This document shows, piece by piece, positions 26,901 to 38,054 of a stretch of 64,000 nucleotides of DNA. This stretch comes from Atherinomorus stipes (lineage: Eukaryota; Chordata; Actinopteri; Atheriniformes; Atherinidae). The stretch lies in contig JALJCO010007877.1 of NCBI GenBank assembly GCA_023101725.1, forward strand, positions 248,001 to 312,000, written 5' to 3'. The number at the start of each line of letters is the position of its first letter. Positions within the stretch are counted from its first letter, which is position 1. The notes below the pieces were generated by a model, which was given only the letters and a program-made list of their open reading frames with translations, was not told the origin of the DNA and did not search any database. Both the position numbers and the translations under genes were made by a program.

Positions 26901-29047
26901 TGAAATCGCAGGGTAATTCCTATAATGCACAATACAATGTACTTGGATTGCAATTAATATCCTTAAACGAGTCAAATTCTCGATATCTGTGCCCCAAATG
27001 ATTTAAACTGTCCTTCACTTTTTATTGAGTAGTGTTGTGTATTGTGGACTCAGTGCTAGTAGCCATATTTAAAACAATTAAATCAACAAAAAGAACACTT
27101 CAGCCATGCCAGCAATACAACATTAAGAGCCCCTATTCACATTGTGGGGTTCATAATGTATATTTTAGAGGTTAATTAGAAGAGGTTTAAAGGCTTTACT
27201 GTAAAAAAAAACAAACAAACATATTTTCATATATTATGTATTCCTGCAGAAACTTTAATCCCTTTCTGAGTGTAGCATTTAGCCCCCCTCATAAAAGCAT
27301 TAATTTATCAGCTGATTGGTCAAAATTGACAGTGAGGCAGCTGTTTATTATTTCTTTGTGGTAAACCAAAGTAGTGACTAGCAGGCATTATGCAAATGTG
27401 TTTCGTGGTGTAGATAAGTAAGGATCTCTCACATGCAGAAAAAGCTGATATATGAAAGGAAATTTCAAAACCTGCAAATGACAGTCAGTTACTCTGAACA
27501 TTGGTCCACGATGAGCATTAATATCAGTGGTGATCCTGTTTAGTGCCATCATCAGATTAAATTTATTTTTTCCTGTATTTTTCTTTTAGCAACTCTTTAA
27601 AGGGGTGCCAGCTTGATTTTAGACTCTTCAGCTGTTTGCACACATGAACATGGTGTGTTTTTGTATGTTCTCATAATAAGAAAACTAATAATTGGGCCTG
27701 GCTAAAGCACACAGGAAGAAAGATATCCTGCTTAAAGTTGGTGGCAGAAATCTAAGAGTTTTTGCACCTCTTAGCGATGAAGACGTCTTTTTTTTGTGGC
27801 AGTATTTACACATGTACATGTATAAATAAAATCAACAAACAAGTAGAAAGTGACTCCCACACTATAAAGCATCAGCTGTTATCATTACCCATATTCTGAG
27901 AGATATCAGCCATATTCTTACATGAACTTACATGGAATTTCTTTCCAAGTTTCTTGAATATTTCAGGGCTACAGTCCATACGTGAAAACCCACTTTTGTC
28001 TCTTATTTACAACAAATAAAAGACCATTAAATTTCAGTATTTTAGTGGCAAATGACTGTAACCTGACTTTGTCCATTTCAAACTGACCTGAGGACTGTTA
28101 GAAACAAGCACCAGAGCAAACTCAGGAGAAAAGTCAGTAACATTTCTATTTATTAGTTGGTTTATTTCTCTGTCTTTGCATTTATTCAGAAACAAGTCTG
28201 AGAATGCTACAAAAATAAACTAATGATCCCAAAAAATATATAACAAGATACATTGCGTGTGTAGCATTTGCCTGGTTTAAAAAAAAGAGAGAAGAAGAAG
28301 AAGAAGCATAAAGCTTTTTTCCAGGAAATGTGTCTGGCAGGCATTGTAGCAGTTGGCTTGGAGATGAAACAGTTCTGGTAGAGATGAGGATGATAAATAG
28401 GAACCAGCTGTTACTCTGTGTGTCTTTAAGGGTCACACTGGGGATTGTGTTTCCCTGCGGCAGTGATGAAAGTGAAAAATGAAAGCCTCGAGTCAAATGT
28501 GCAGCTGGAACCTCAAGTAGCATTTTGAAAAAAAAAAAAAAAGAGAGAGAAAAAAAATCCTCCCAAAATGGGGGTGGAAGTTTCAAAACATGCAGCTAAA
28601 AGTGTTGTTATGGGTGACAAGCGTAAATGTTGATGATGTTGGCGACTTTTTATCCTGCTCCATACCTCTGAGCCCCATCATGAGATACATAGTCCTCTAC
28701 AAACACACACATATATATATACATACACACATGCATGCAGAAACATGCTGGCACTCACAATTTGTCTTTCTACACACAGGAACACTGATGGCATAACAGC
28801 TCACACACATACAGACACACACATAGCTGCCAGCCAGTTTCACTGTAAACTTTATAATGTAAACCTCCAACTAACAGCAGTCTGACATGGACACATGCTG
28901 TGAATAAAAGCACACTTTTACTTACATGATATAAATATGATTACCTATATGAAGAATATTATATACAGTATAATAATTAGAAAATAAAGAATCACCTTTT
29001 CAAAGCATCTGTGGTGAGTTTGTTTTGTGTTGAAATGTTTGTTGGTA
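23961..29047. other. intergenic DNA between cacng3 and rbbp6, no gene seen
   Basis: No exon with splice signals and no recognised protein. Includes a short (TA)n at about 25030, a GT-rich tract at 26040-26090, a (GAA)n run at about 28295 and CA-rich tracts at about 28705-28820. Confidence 0.5.
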
Positions 29048-29615
29048 CACTATATTACCAAATGTATTTGCTCACCCATCCAAATCATTGGAATCAGGTG
29101 TTTCAATCACTTCTGTGGCCACAGGTGTATAAAATGAAGCATCTAGGCATACGGACTGTTTTTTCAAACATTTGTGAAAGAATGGGTCGCTCTCAGGAGC
29201 TCAGTGAATTCCAGCGTGGAACGGTGATAGGATGCCACCTGTGCAACAAATCCTGTTGTGAAATTTCCTCACTCCTAAATATTCAACAGTCAACTGTCAG
29301 CTGTAATATAAGAAAATAGAAGTGTTTTGGAACGACAGCAACCAAGCCATGAAGTGGTAGGCCACGTAAACTGACGGAGCAGGGTCAGCGAACGCTGAAG
29401 CGCATAGTGGAAAGAGGCCACCAACTTTCTGCAGACTCAATCACTACATGCCTTCAAACTTCATGTGGTCTTCAGATCAGCTCAAGAACAGTGTGCAGAG
29501 AGCTTCATGGAATGGGTTTCAAGCAGCTGCATCCATCTATACATCACCAAGTGCAATGCAAAGCGTGGGATGCAGTGGTGTAAAGCAGCTGTTACTGGAC
29601 TCTAGAGCAGAAGAG

Positions 29616-30608
29616 CAGGGTTATTATAGTTCACTAAAACTAAGACTAAAACTAAAAGTAGCAGTGAAAAAATAATTTAGTTAACTGAAATAAAAATAAA
29701 AATTAAGAAAGAAACTAAAACGAAAAAGAATATACAAAGAACAATGCAAAACTAACTAAAACTAAACTGAATTGTTGATAAATTCAGCTTAGTTTTTGTT
29801 GTCATTTCGTTTTCTTCCTTGATTAGACGTGAGATGCCTGTCCTGTGGCAGCTCTTCCACTTTTCCTCCAGAGGGTGGCAGTATACCGGCTATAATCTGC
29901 AGCACCTGAACTAGAAGAAAGTGCTTGGCAGACAAAAATGGCTAAAGTCGCAAGCAGGTCAAAAATGCCACAGCATTTTCAAGTATTCTCAAATACTATT
30001 CGATTATTGATAGTATTTAGTATAAACCATGGGAGTATTTAGAGTATGACCCAGTAATTGATAAGAGTAAGTGTATTGTGATGAAGACTGATGGGAACTG
30101 TGGAATGCAACTAAAAGGGAAAAATCCGACAAATTTGAAAGTTCATTTGCGAAATTCTCACAGAGACGCTCATGAAAAGTTCACGGTTACGCTGAAGATA
30201 TGTGGTGAGAGCTGTATGTGGGCTGATTTTATAGCTTGGCTGTTTGGATAAGGGCCTGTTAAATGTTGAAACAAAAGTTGGATTTACATTCAAATAATTT
30301 GAATAATTGTGGTTCAGGAATTGAAATAAGAGGATTTGATAATCCATATTTTGTGTCACACATTCTTCCATACTTTTCAACATCTACATTTCAAGACTTT
30401 CTCTTAATACCTGAAAAAACTAAGACTAAGACTAAAACTAAATAAAAACTAAACTGAATCTAGTCAATTCCTCAAGATAAAAACTCAACTAAAACTACTA
30501 AATCATTTGTTGAACTAACTAAAACTAAACTGAAATAATAAAAAAAAGGAAACTGAAAACTAAATAAAAATACAAACTAATGAAAATTTCAAAACTATAA
30601 TAACCTTG
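29616..30608 (+). mobile_element. 993-bp hAT element with BED-finger remnant, inserted in the Tc1 copy
   Basis: The ends are CAGGGTTATTATAGTT and AACTATAATAACCTTG, hAT-type inverted repeats. The 8-bp duplication is CAGAAGAG at 29608-29615 and CAGTGGCA at 30609-30616. The empty site in the other Tc1 copy (1490-1497, inverted) reads CAGTGGAG, which explains both. Subterminal AACTAAAACTAA-type repeats fill both arms. The interior encodes a BED zinc finger (see separate entry), so it derives from an autonomous hAT element. Confidence 0.88.
30042..30198 (+). pseudogene. BED-type zinc finger remnant of an hAT transposase
   Basis: In the + frame from 30042 the text runs EYDPVIDKSKCIVMKTDGNC, then GMQLKGKNPTNLKVHLRNSH, then RDAHEKF. 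The Cys-x8-Cys spacing, the GKNPTNLKVHL block and the closing HLRNSH are typical of hAT BED fingers, which bind the element's own ends. The frame upstream is closed by a stop (TAG at 30040-30042), and no catalytic domain follows, so this is a remnant. Confidence 0.75.
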
Positions 30609-31139
30609 CAGTGGCAGCATTCTCTGGGGTGACAAATTGCGCTTCTCCATCTGGCAGTCTGATGGACGAGTCTGGGTTCAGGGGTTTCCAGGAGACCGGT
30701 ACTTGTCTGACTGCATTATGCCAAGTGTAACGTTTGGTGGAGGGGGGATTATGGTGTGGGGTTGTTTTTCAGGAGCTGTACTTGGCCGCTTAGTTCCAGT
30801 GAAAGGAACTCTGAATGCTTTAGCATACCACATTCTGGATAATTCCATGCTCCCAACTTTGTAGGACCAGTTTGGAGCTGGCCCCTTCCTCTTCCAACAT
30901 GACTGCACTAGTGCACAAAGCATGTCCATAAAGACATGGATGGCAGTGTCTGGTGTGGATGAACTTGACCAGCCTGCACTGAGTCCCGACCTCAACCCGA
31001 TAGAATGGAATGAATTAGAGTGGAGACTGAGAGCCAGGCCTTCTCGTCCAACATCAGTCAACATGTCACTTAAGTTCATATGTGAATCAAGGCAGGTGAG
31101 CGAATACTTTTGGCAATATAGTGCATGTAGAACAGGACC

Positions 31140-32101
31140 AGGGTGAAACCTACATTGCTCATCCTGAATCCAAGATTTGACAATGCGATGGACAGGGAGT
31201 CCCACGGGGAATGCTTTGGGGGTACCAGACCTCCTGATAAGGGCTGCTTGGTCCATGTGTGACTGATGTCAGACCTTAGTCCAGAGTAAGTTGGATTTGT
31301 TTCAGGGCTGTCCTTTGCCATCTATCCTGTTCATTACTTTTATGGAGAGAATTCTGAGGCACAGCCAGGCTGTTGAAGAGGTTTGGTTTAGAGGATTCAG
31401 GACTGGGTCTTTGCCTTTTGCAGAGGATGTGGTCCTGTTTGCTTCATTGGGCCATGATCCTCAGTGTGACGTGAACACCAGCACATCCGAGATCCGCAAG
31501 ATCAGGGTGGAGTGTCCTCTGGGTTGGGAATGAGATCCTGCCCAAAATGAAGGAGTTCAAGTGTCTCTCAGCCTTGTTCAAAGAATGGAAGAAAGGAACA
31601 AGAGATGGACAGGTAGATCAGTGCAGCATCCGAAATGATGCAGGCTCTTCATCAGTCTGTCTCCTTAGCGCCATTCTACGTCCCTACCATCGCCTATGAT
31701 CACACACTGTGTGTAGTGACTGAAAGAACAAGATCACAGATACAAGCGGCCAAAATGAGTTTCCTCTGCGGGTCATGTGGGCTCTCCCTTAGAGATAGGA
31801 TGAGAAACTCGGTCATCCGGAGGGGGTCAGAGTAAAGCAGCTGCTCCTTAGAGAGGAGCCAGATGAGGTTGCTCAGGCATCTAGTCGGGATGCCTCTTAG
31901 GACCCAGGACATGCTGGAGGTCTAAGTCTCTCAGCAGGCCTCAAAACGCCTCAGGATTCCCTCCAGATGAGCTGGAAGATGGATGGATGGATGGATGGAT
32001 GGATGGATGGATGGATGGATGGATGGATGGATGGATGGATGGATGGATGGATGGATGGATGGATGGATGGATGGATGGATGGATGGATGGATGGATGGAT
32101 A
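31140..32101 (+). mobile_element. Rex3/RTE-like LINE, 5'-truncated and mutated, with (GGAT)n tail
   Basis: Pieces of a reverse transcriptase C-terminal half are legible: CPLPSILFITFMERILRHSQ, then GSLPFAEDVVLFASLGHDPQ (the usual ADD motif appears as AED), then YVPTIAYDHTLCVVTERTRS and QIQAAKMSF...GLSLRDRMRNSVIRR. Nucleotide similarity to the family extends back to about 31140, next to the Tc1 end. The copy ends in a long GGAT tract, matching the known GATG tail of Rex3 elements. Stops and frameshifts show it is dead. Confidence 0.85.
31978..32101. repeat. (GGAT)n tail microsatellite
   Basis: About 31 perfect GGAT units directly after the LINE 3' end. Open frames full of MDGW or SIHP are artefacts of it. 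Confidence 0.97.
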
Positions 32102-34944
32102 CTGGAACATATGTGTTTCCGTGCTGCTTTGCCGGAAATGCACCAACTTAAACTTAAACTCATACAGCAAAGTACAGTACACACACTCCTCTGGTCCTGC
32201 CCACATAAAGAGACACATGAGATGCATATCAGCTGTGCTGTGTCAACTGTTCTGAATTAACTGTCTGATAGATAAAAACCTCTGCTTATCTCCACAGCCA
32301 CCACACAGATGTCCGAGCGATGTGGAGGGCAGGAGGAAGATGAGAGCTGAGAGAGGAAATGGGGAAAGACAGTATATAAGAGAGAAAAAGTTAATGAGGT
32401 GACTGGAGGATGTTTTGAATCTGAGGTGTTTGAAGGTGAAAAACAAAGAGAAGCTCCTAGAAGACTGTCTGTATGACATATACTGTTTGTAGATGTGCTT
32501 CCTTTCCAACAGACCCTACAGCTGGATGAGACCGGAGCTGCTTTCCTTCCAAGAAAGAGGTGTGAATGTAGACACAAATGTCCCAGTAGACATTAAAGGC
32601 TGAATATGGAACATTTTTATTAAAAGCTGTAAGTTTTTTGGTTTTTGTTTTGTTTTTTTAAATACCCCCATGAGTCGTTTGGAGGGGTGCAGAATGAAAG
32701 TACAACATTTCTGAAAAAAATTATATTTAGCCTGAAAATAAATATAAAATAAATCTTTACGAGTTTGACAATGACATTATGTTTAAGTCTATGAGCCAAT
32801 ACACGCCGCCATTGTGGGTTGCCAAATAGAATCTCTGTGTGGCAACAGTATGTTGGGCACAGTTAGGCTGGTACAGGGGGAAACAGTGCAAGTCAAGCAG
32901 CTGCTTCAGAGCCCTGGAGATATTGTTATCCATCTCTGAAGAGGAGTGACCTGAGAAGAGCAAAAACTGGAGTAAATTTAAGTGAAGACTACACTAGATG
33001 GACCCACATAAACATTTTCCATGGCATCAAAACGTGGAAATGGCGACTTTCCTCCTGGATCGTAAGCTAACTTGTTTGCTAAAGTGGCTAACGTTAGCTG
33101 TTAGTGATAAACTCCTCTGCATTACTTGTTGGACATGCTGCAGACTGTTGGTCACTTGTCATATCAGCAGTGAACCTGCAACCCAGGCCGTTGCAACAAC
33201 AACCTAGACACACGTATGTCACTGTTCTGTCCTTATTCCATATTCAGCCTTTAAGGACACATCAGTGTCTCTCCCTTACTGAACATTCGCCAAAGCTTCA
33301 TAACCAATGTCAGAACAAGTGAGAACCCTGAACCTTGTTCCTACCTGGAAGTGACGACAACTTTGTTCTTCCCTTAATTGCTGGGTTGGGTTTAAAAGAT
33401 TCCCACTTTTACCTTTGTCTCCTCTCACATTTATAGACATTTGCAACATAATGAACACCTTTTGTGGAAATATTGTTCTAAAAGTGTTTGCTTTATTCTC
33501 AAAAAGCAGCTTGCATGAACTTGTAGTTTCAGGCATCAACTTGGCCTTGTAACCATCATCCAGCTCCGCCATTCTCCCAAAGTCTCATTCGCTCCCAACT
33601 CTCTGGGATAGAAACACACACACACCTGCTTGTCTCCAGAGCATTTCTTCATGATGTCAAATATTCAGGGATGTTCCTGGCTTTGAATGAATGGTATAAT
33701 TACGTCCTGGGAATGAGGAAGTGCCGGCTTGCTGGATGGTTTAACGTGTCAGAAGGAAGACTTTGGGCTAGGTGTGAGGAAAAATAATACTTCACATGAC
33801 AAACCTTTTTATATGGATGGTTCTTTGACACTAATTGACATTGTATTGTTTGGAAAAATGTGAACAAAATTAAAAGAATGAAGTATTGTTACTGAATAAC
33901 TAGGATGAATAAAGTATCTTTCATTTATTTATGGACCAACAAATCCTAACTTGAGCTCAATTCAATACAGCATAGAGCTAATCTATAGAGTGCCTTAGAA
34001 ATTATATATGGAGGAGCCCTACATTTTGAGTGACTGTGGAGAAATGTGTGCTTTGATGTTGGGCTTACATATTGCATATATACCCTGGTTAATTTCTGAT
34101 CCGATACATATCATCTGAATATAATGTAATAGACGGGCAGCAGGAATTTGCCATACAAGAGGGAAGATTTCAGCTGAGAGCTCAGATTCACTTTATTAAT
34201 ATTCATAACAGTGACATCACAGATGGAGTGCCTCGTTGTCGTTATAGAGATTAAAGTGGATGATGGGATTATGGGAGAGTCTCATTGCCACTCTGGGATT
34301 GGCTGTTCTGCTTTTGTTCCTCTTAAATGCCTCTATATGTGCCATTTCCTCACTCAATCTCTCAAGTCGTTCGTCCGTTCTGCTTCGCAGAGATATTGTG
34401 GGCATCGCCCACATTTCATCATCACCTCCAACCCTCTCTTTTCACCCTGGCACTCACTGCTGTTCCTCTTTACCATTATCTTCTCAGCCACTTTTCCATC
34501 TGCCACATTGTTCTGTTTTTAAACCCCTCCCTCCCATCAAGCAGTATGCTACTGTAGTAATTGCTTTCTTCAGCTCCATTGGCCCAATAAGAGGAAATGT
34601 CCCTCTATGCTAATAGCCCATAAAAGACACAGCACATTCCCAGCAGGAAACACACATCAAGATTATCTTATAGGGATTGGTTGAAACAGTTATGTCATAC
34701 ATCTTCAAGGTCTAAAAATAAAACAAGAATCTTTATTTATCCCAGATTAAGATAAGTATATGATTACATTGCAATATTTTTCAGTGAGTAATGCAATTAT
34801 TAAACCAAGGCCTCATCTCAAACTTCCTAATGTGCAACATGTCGGCTTTATGCCTAAAATCACTGTTATCTCATTTCATAGTATCTTCAAACCTTCTCAT
34901 AAACCTTGGTAACAATTAACTCACACAACAGTGAATAAAACATG
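32102..34944. other. intergenic, no gene seen
   Basis: Short frames only. A sequence beginning TTAAAGGCTGAATATGGAAC at about 32595 resembles the start of TTAA-type elements, but no matching end was found. Confidence 0.45.
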
Positions 34945-35898
34945 TACTCACCGGCTACTTTGTTAGGTACACTTGTTCAATTGCTCATTAAGACAAATAG
35001 CTAATGGCAGCAACTAAATGTAAACATGAACAACCTGATTAAGAAGTTAAAAACAAGCACTGAAGCAGCAGCTGTCTGGATGAAAATGCCTTGTTGATGT
35101 CAGAGGTTACAGGAAAATGAGCAGGATGGTTGGAGATGATGGAAACACAGAAGTAACTAAAATAAACACTAGTTCCAGCCAAGGCATGCAGAATACTATC
35201 TCTGATCACACTATACATCCAACCTAGAAGCAGATGCAGCAGAAGACCACACTGGGTGTCACTGTTGTCAGCTAAGAACAGAAAAGTGAAGCTGCAGTTT
35301 GCACAGCTTCTCTAAAACTGGACAAAAGAAGATTAGAAAAGCTGTAACATTCAGATGGTAGGGTCAGAATTTGGTGTACACAACATGAAACCATAAATCT
35401 ATCCTGCTTTGTATCAGTGATTCAGACTGTTGGTGGTGCACGTTTGGACCAACTGAGCTTAATTTACTGTAGATACCACAGCCTACATGAGTATTGTTAC
35501 TGAACCTTTATGACCACGATATACTCATCTTCTGATGTCTACTTCCGGGATAATGCACCATGTCACAAAGTTGAATTATCTTCCACTGTTTTTTGTTTTT
35601 GTTTTAAGAACATGACAATCGGTTCAATGTACTCCAATGACCTTGACAGAGCTCCATCCAACAGAGCAGCTTTGGGATGTGGTGGAATGGGAGATTCACA
35701 CACTGTAAAAACAGATCAGTTGACCCAACTTAACCAAATAAAGTCATCTTGTTTCTTTGACTGAGTTAAGTTGAGTCAACTTATAGATAAGTTTATTCTA
35801 CTTCAAAACAAAAGTTATTCTAACATGCAGTCTACTGACTGAACTTTCTGTATCAAGTAAGTTGAACTTGAACATATTATCTGAGATATATTTAAGAG

Positions 35899-36264
35899 AT
35901 GTTGGTAGAATTTCTTGTAGAAAGTTCCATCAACAGTGAATCAAGTTTGCCCAACACTAAACGCGTAATTGATGCAACTTGCGATTTATTGATACAGCTT
36001 TATTCATCAAGTAATCTGGACTGGAAAACATTACTCAAAGGAACTTTTTCAAAGATACTCAGAGAATGCAACAGAGCAGATAGAACAGTAATATCAATAG
36101 TAGGGCACGTTGGTTTCATCTCAGATGTCATTGTATCTCTCATTTATGGTGGGGAGTCTTTCTCCGTACTGTCACACTCATGTTGCAACCTTAGCACCAA
36201 ACTGAACAGAATTTTTTTAAGAACTTTCTCTGAATGTGAACGTAACAAAGGCAGTTACCCATAA
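35899..36264 (+). CDS. unidentified 121-codon frame inside the CACTA-type element
   Basis: The longest open frame of the element, running from ATG to TAA with no stop. It includes LPNTKRVIDATCDLLIQLYS and RTVISIVGHVGFISDVIVSL. I do not recognise a domain. The position just inside the left end and an even, protein-like composition suggest a remnant of a CACTA-encoded protein, or an exon of one. It could also be chance. It is not part of cacng3 or rbbp6. Confidence 0.35.
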   Translation: MLVEFLVESSINSESSLPNTKRVIDATCDLLIQLYSSSNLDWKTLLKGTFSKILRECNRADRTVISIVGHVGFISDVIVSLIYGGESFSVLSHSCCNLSTKLNRIFLRTFSECERNKGSYP

Positions 36265-37226
36265 CTCAAATTTATAGGATAGCTATCATAAAAGGTTCAT
36301 TTCCTGTTGAATTTGCTTTTCCCATGAGCCTTTGTGGTCCCGATCCTGAGTTTTGAAAATAGCCCTGCCCCCTTTGTTGTTCATGCATGCTAAAGCAAAG
36401 ACTGTAAAAAAAAATGGATGTTGTATCCGGTTACGTCTGAAGAGCTGAAAGTGAAGCCAGTTGGGCATGTCCCACCGTCGCCATCTTCCCGTGTCACGTG
36501 TGTCGTCACTCATGGAAAATACTAAAATCGACAAAGCACAGCCTCAGGGCAAATGATTGAGTGCCAATGTACTCTGGGCCAAATGCTGACCGAGCTAACT
36601 CGAAACTAACAGGAGCTGACAACGATTAGCCTCCTAAGTGGTGGGCTAAAGTGGTAAGGCATGTTTGGACTTGCTGTTAGATGGCTAAAAACCACCATTT
36701 TGTTATTCTGCTGCAGACTGAGACCTTACCAAGAGCAAACAAAGAGCTAACTGTTAGCCACCGGCTGAGGTAGCTATCCAGTCTGCTGCATGTCAATCAA
36801 AAGTCCACACCCCTAATTATATGTAATTTCAAGATTAAATGACATCTAAATGGATGAATTATTAAAAAAAAATCACTCCTTCCCAGTTGACATAAAGATA
36901 AACTTGACCTGTTGATTTTGTTTTTTTGAACCAGGCTGTAAACATGTATATTTCTGCTATAAAGTTGTCCTTTTCAACATGGGAGTCTATGAGGATATGC
37001 TCTGTTTTGGAGCCAATCCTTGGCGGATCAAGAAAGAACTACAATTTTTAAGCACTAGTTTTCCGGATTTCTGCATTGGTCTCACTGTTGGCCACCAGAG
37101 GTTGCCACTTGTGCTAAAGCTACAACAACTTAATAATTTACTTAATAAATAAGTCTTTCATATCAACTACAGATACTCTTTTTAGAGTGTTCTTAAAGTA
37201 CTTGGACACCTCGGCTTGGATGTAAT

Positions 37227-37788
37227 GTTACATACTCCACGAGAAGCAAGAACTTTGTTCTCGCCCGCAAGGCTGCAAGAACAAGAAAAAAGTTTGTTTT
37301 CGTCAAGTCATTTCATACTCCACAAGAAGCTCTGCGACCGGGCGCGTGCGTGGGGGTAGAGGGGGGGCGACGGTGTTCACCCAGTGATTATATATTTACA
37401 ATAAACTTTGTCCGTGGTAGCACGGAGTTGCACACGCGGTGGTGTCCGTGAAATTTAATGTCATGTGTGTTGTTTACATTTTCGTACTTTCTCACCACCT
37501 CAATCGGCTGTTTACTAAAACGATCCGTACAACGTCGCATCTGCAGAAATGCGGAGGTGACAACTCTCTGCTTCAAGTGTCTCCGTGTTAACCCCGCCTG
37601 CCCTAAATGTCCGACGAATCACACAATACTTCTCGGAGTTCCCCGAGAAGAAAATTCTGCTTGGCCGAGGGGTCGAGAACAAGCCGCAAGCCGTCCTCAA
37701 TCAGGTCCGCGTGAACAAAATGACGTCATTTTGTTCTCGTGGCCCGGAGAACAAGAAGAAAGTTCTCGCTTTTCGCAGAGTATGTAAC
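37227..37788. mobile_element. 562-bp CpG-rich TIR element nested in the CACTA-type element
   Basis: Inverted ends: GTTACATACTCCACGAGAAG with AGAACTTTGTTCTC, and the inverse of GTTACATACTCTGCGAAAAG with AGAACTTTCTTCTTG. A second partial copy of the end (TTTCATACTCCACAAGAAGC, at 37310) lies inside. The core matches 697-834 inverted. No clear target-site duplication was found and no superfamily can be named. Confidence 0.7.
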
Positions 37789-38054
37789 CGCCTTTATCTT
37801 ACTTCGTTGTAATGGACAATGAGCTCTCTCAACTTGATAACAATAGTCCCTCTGACTAAATGCCGGAATCCATTTTTAGAGTGCATCATAGATGTGCAGC
37901 CGACAGTGTGATACTATCATGTCAATATGGAGCAAAATCTCTGAAGAATGTCTCAAACACCTTGTTGAATCTATGGCACAATGAATTAAGACAGTTCTGA
38001 AGGCAGCACACTGTCCAACCTCGTACGAGCAAGTTGGACCATCTGGTGAGTGTA

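Larger units (their letters stand above)
29048..31123 (+). mobile_element. Tc1-like DNA transposon, interrupted by an hAT element
   Basis: Terminal inverted repeats: CACTATATTACCAAATGTAT at the left and the inverse of CACTATATTGCCAAAAGTAT at the right. The transposase is decayed but legible in order: N-terminal MGRSQELSEFQRGTVIGCHL, then SDQLKNSVQRASWNGFQ; after the insertion [30 protein letters not shown], and PALSPDLNPIEW...LEWRLRARPSRPTSV, which holds the last acidic residue of the DDE triad. Removing the insertion leaves about 1.07 kb. Multiple stops and frameshifts make it a fossil. Confidence 0.9.
35701..37883. mobile_element. CACTA/EnSpm-type element inserted in the Tc1 copy
   Basis: It begins CACTGTAAAAACAGAT and ends ATCCATTTTTAGAGTG, inverted repeats of the fish EnSpm/CACTA type. 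A 2-bp CA duplication flanks it (35699-35700 and 37884-37885). Near the left end, inverted copies of AGTTGACCCAACTTAA and AAGTTGAGTCAACTT form subterminal repeats. It holds a 121-codon frame (35899-36264) and, near its right end, a nested TIR element (37227-37788). An intermediate dispersed repeat may occupy about 36380-37130. Confidence 0.78.
34945..38054 (+). mobile_element. Tc1-like transposon (second family), split by a 2.2-kb insertion
   Basis: The ends are TACTCACCGGCTACTTTGTT at the left and CTGGTGAGTGTA at the right, flanked by TA. The body before the insertion contains decayed Tc1 transposase sequence, including AATGCCTTGTTGATGTCAGA, AGCAGAAGACCACACTGGGT and the catalytic-site segment readable as FRDNAPCHKVEL (35543-35578). 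After the insertion it resumes at 37884 with CATCATAGATGTGCAGCCGA and continues through GAATCTATGGCACAATGAAT. Without the insertion the copy is about 0.93 kb. It is inactive. Confidence 0.88.

Noticed and set aside
30678..31256. 192-codon minus-strand frame, the longest in the window
   Set aside because: It is the antisense shadow of the Tc1-like transposase plus the adjoining LINE; the sense strand carries the recognisable motifs.
31967..32260. Open frames of MDGW or SIHP repeats on both strands
   Set aside because: They are translations of the (GGAT)n tract at the LINE tail.
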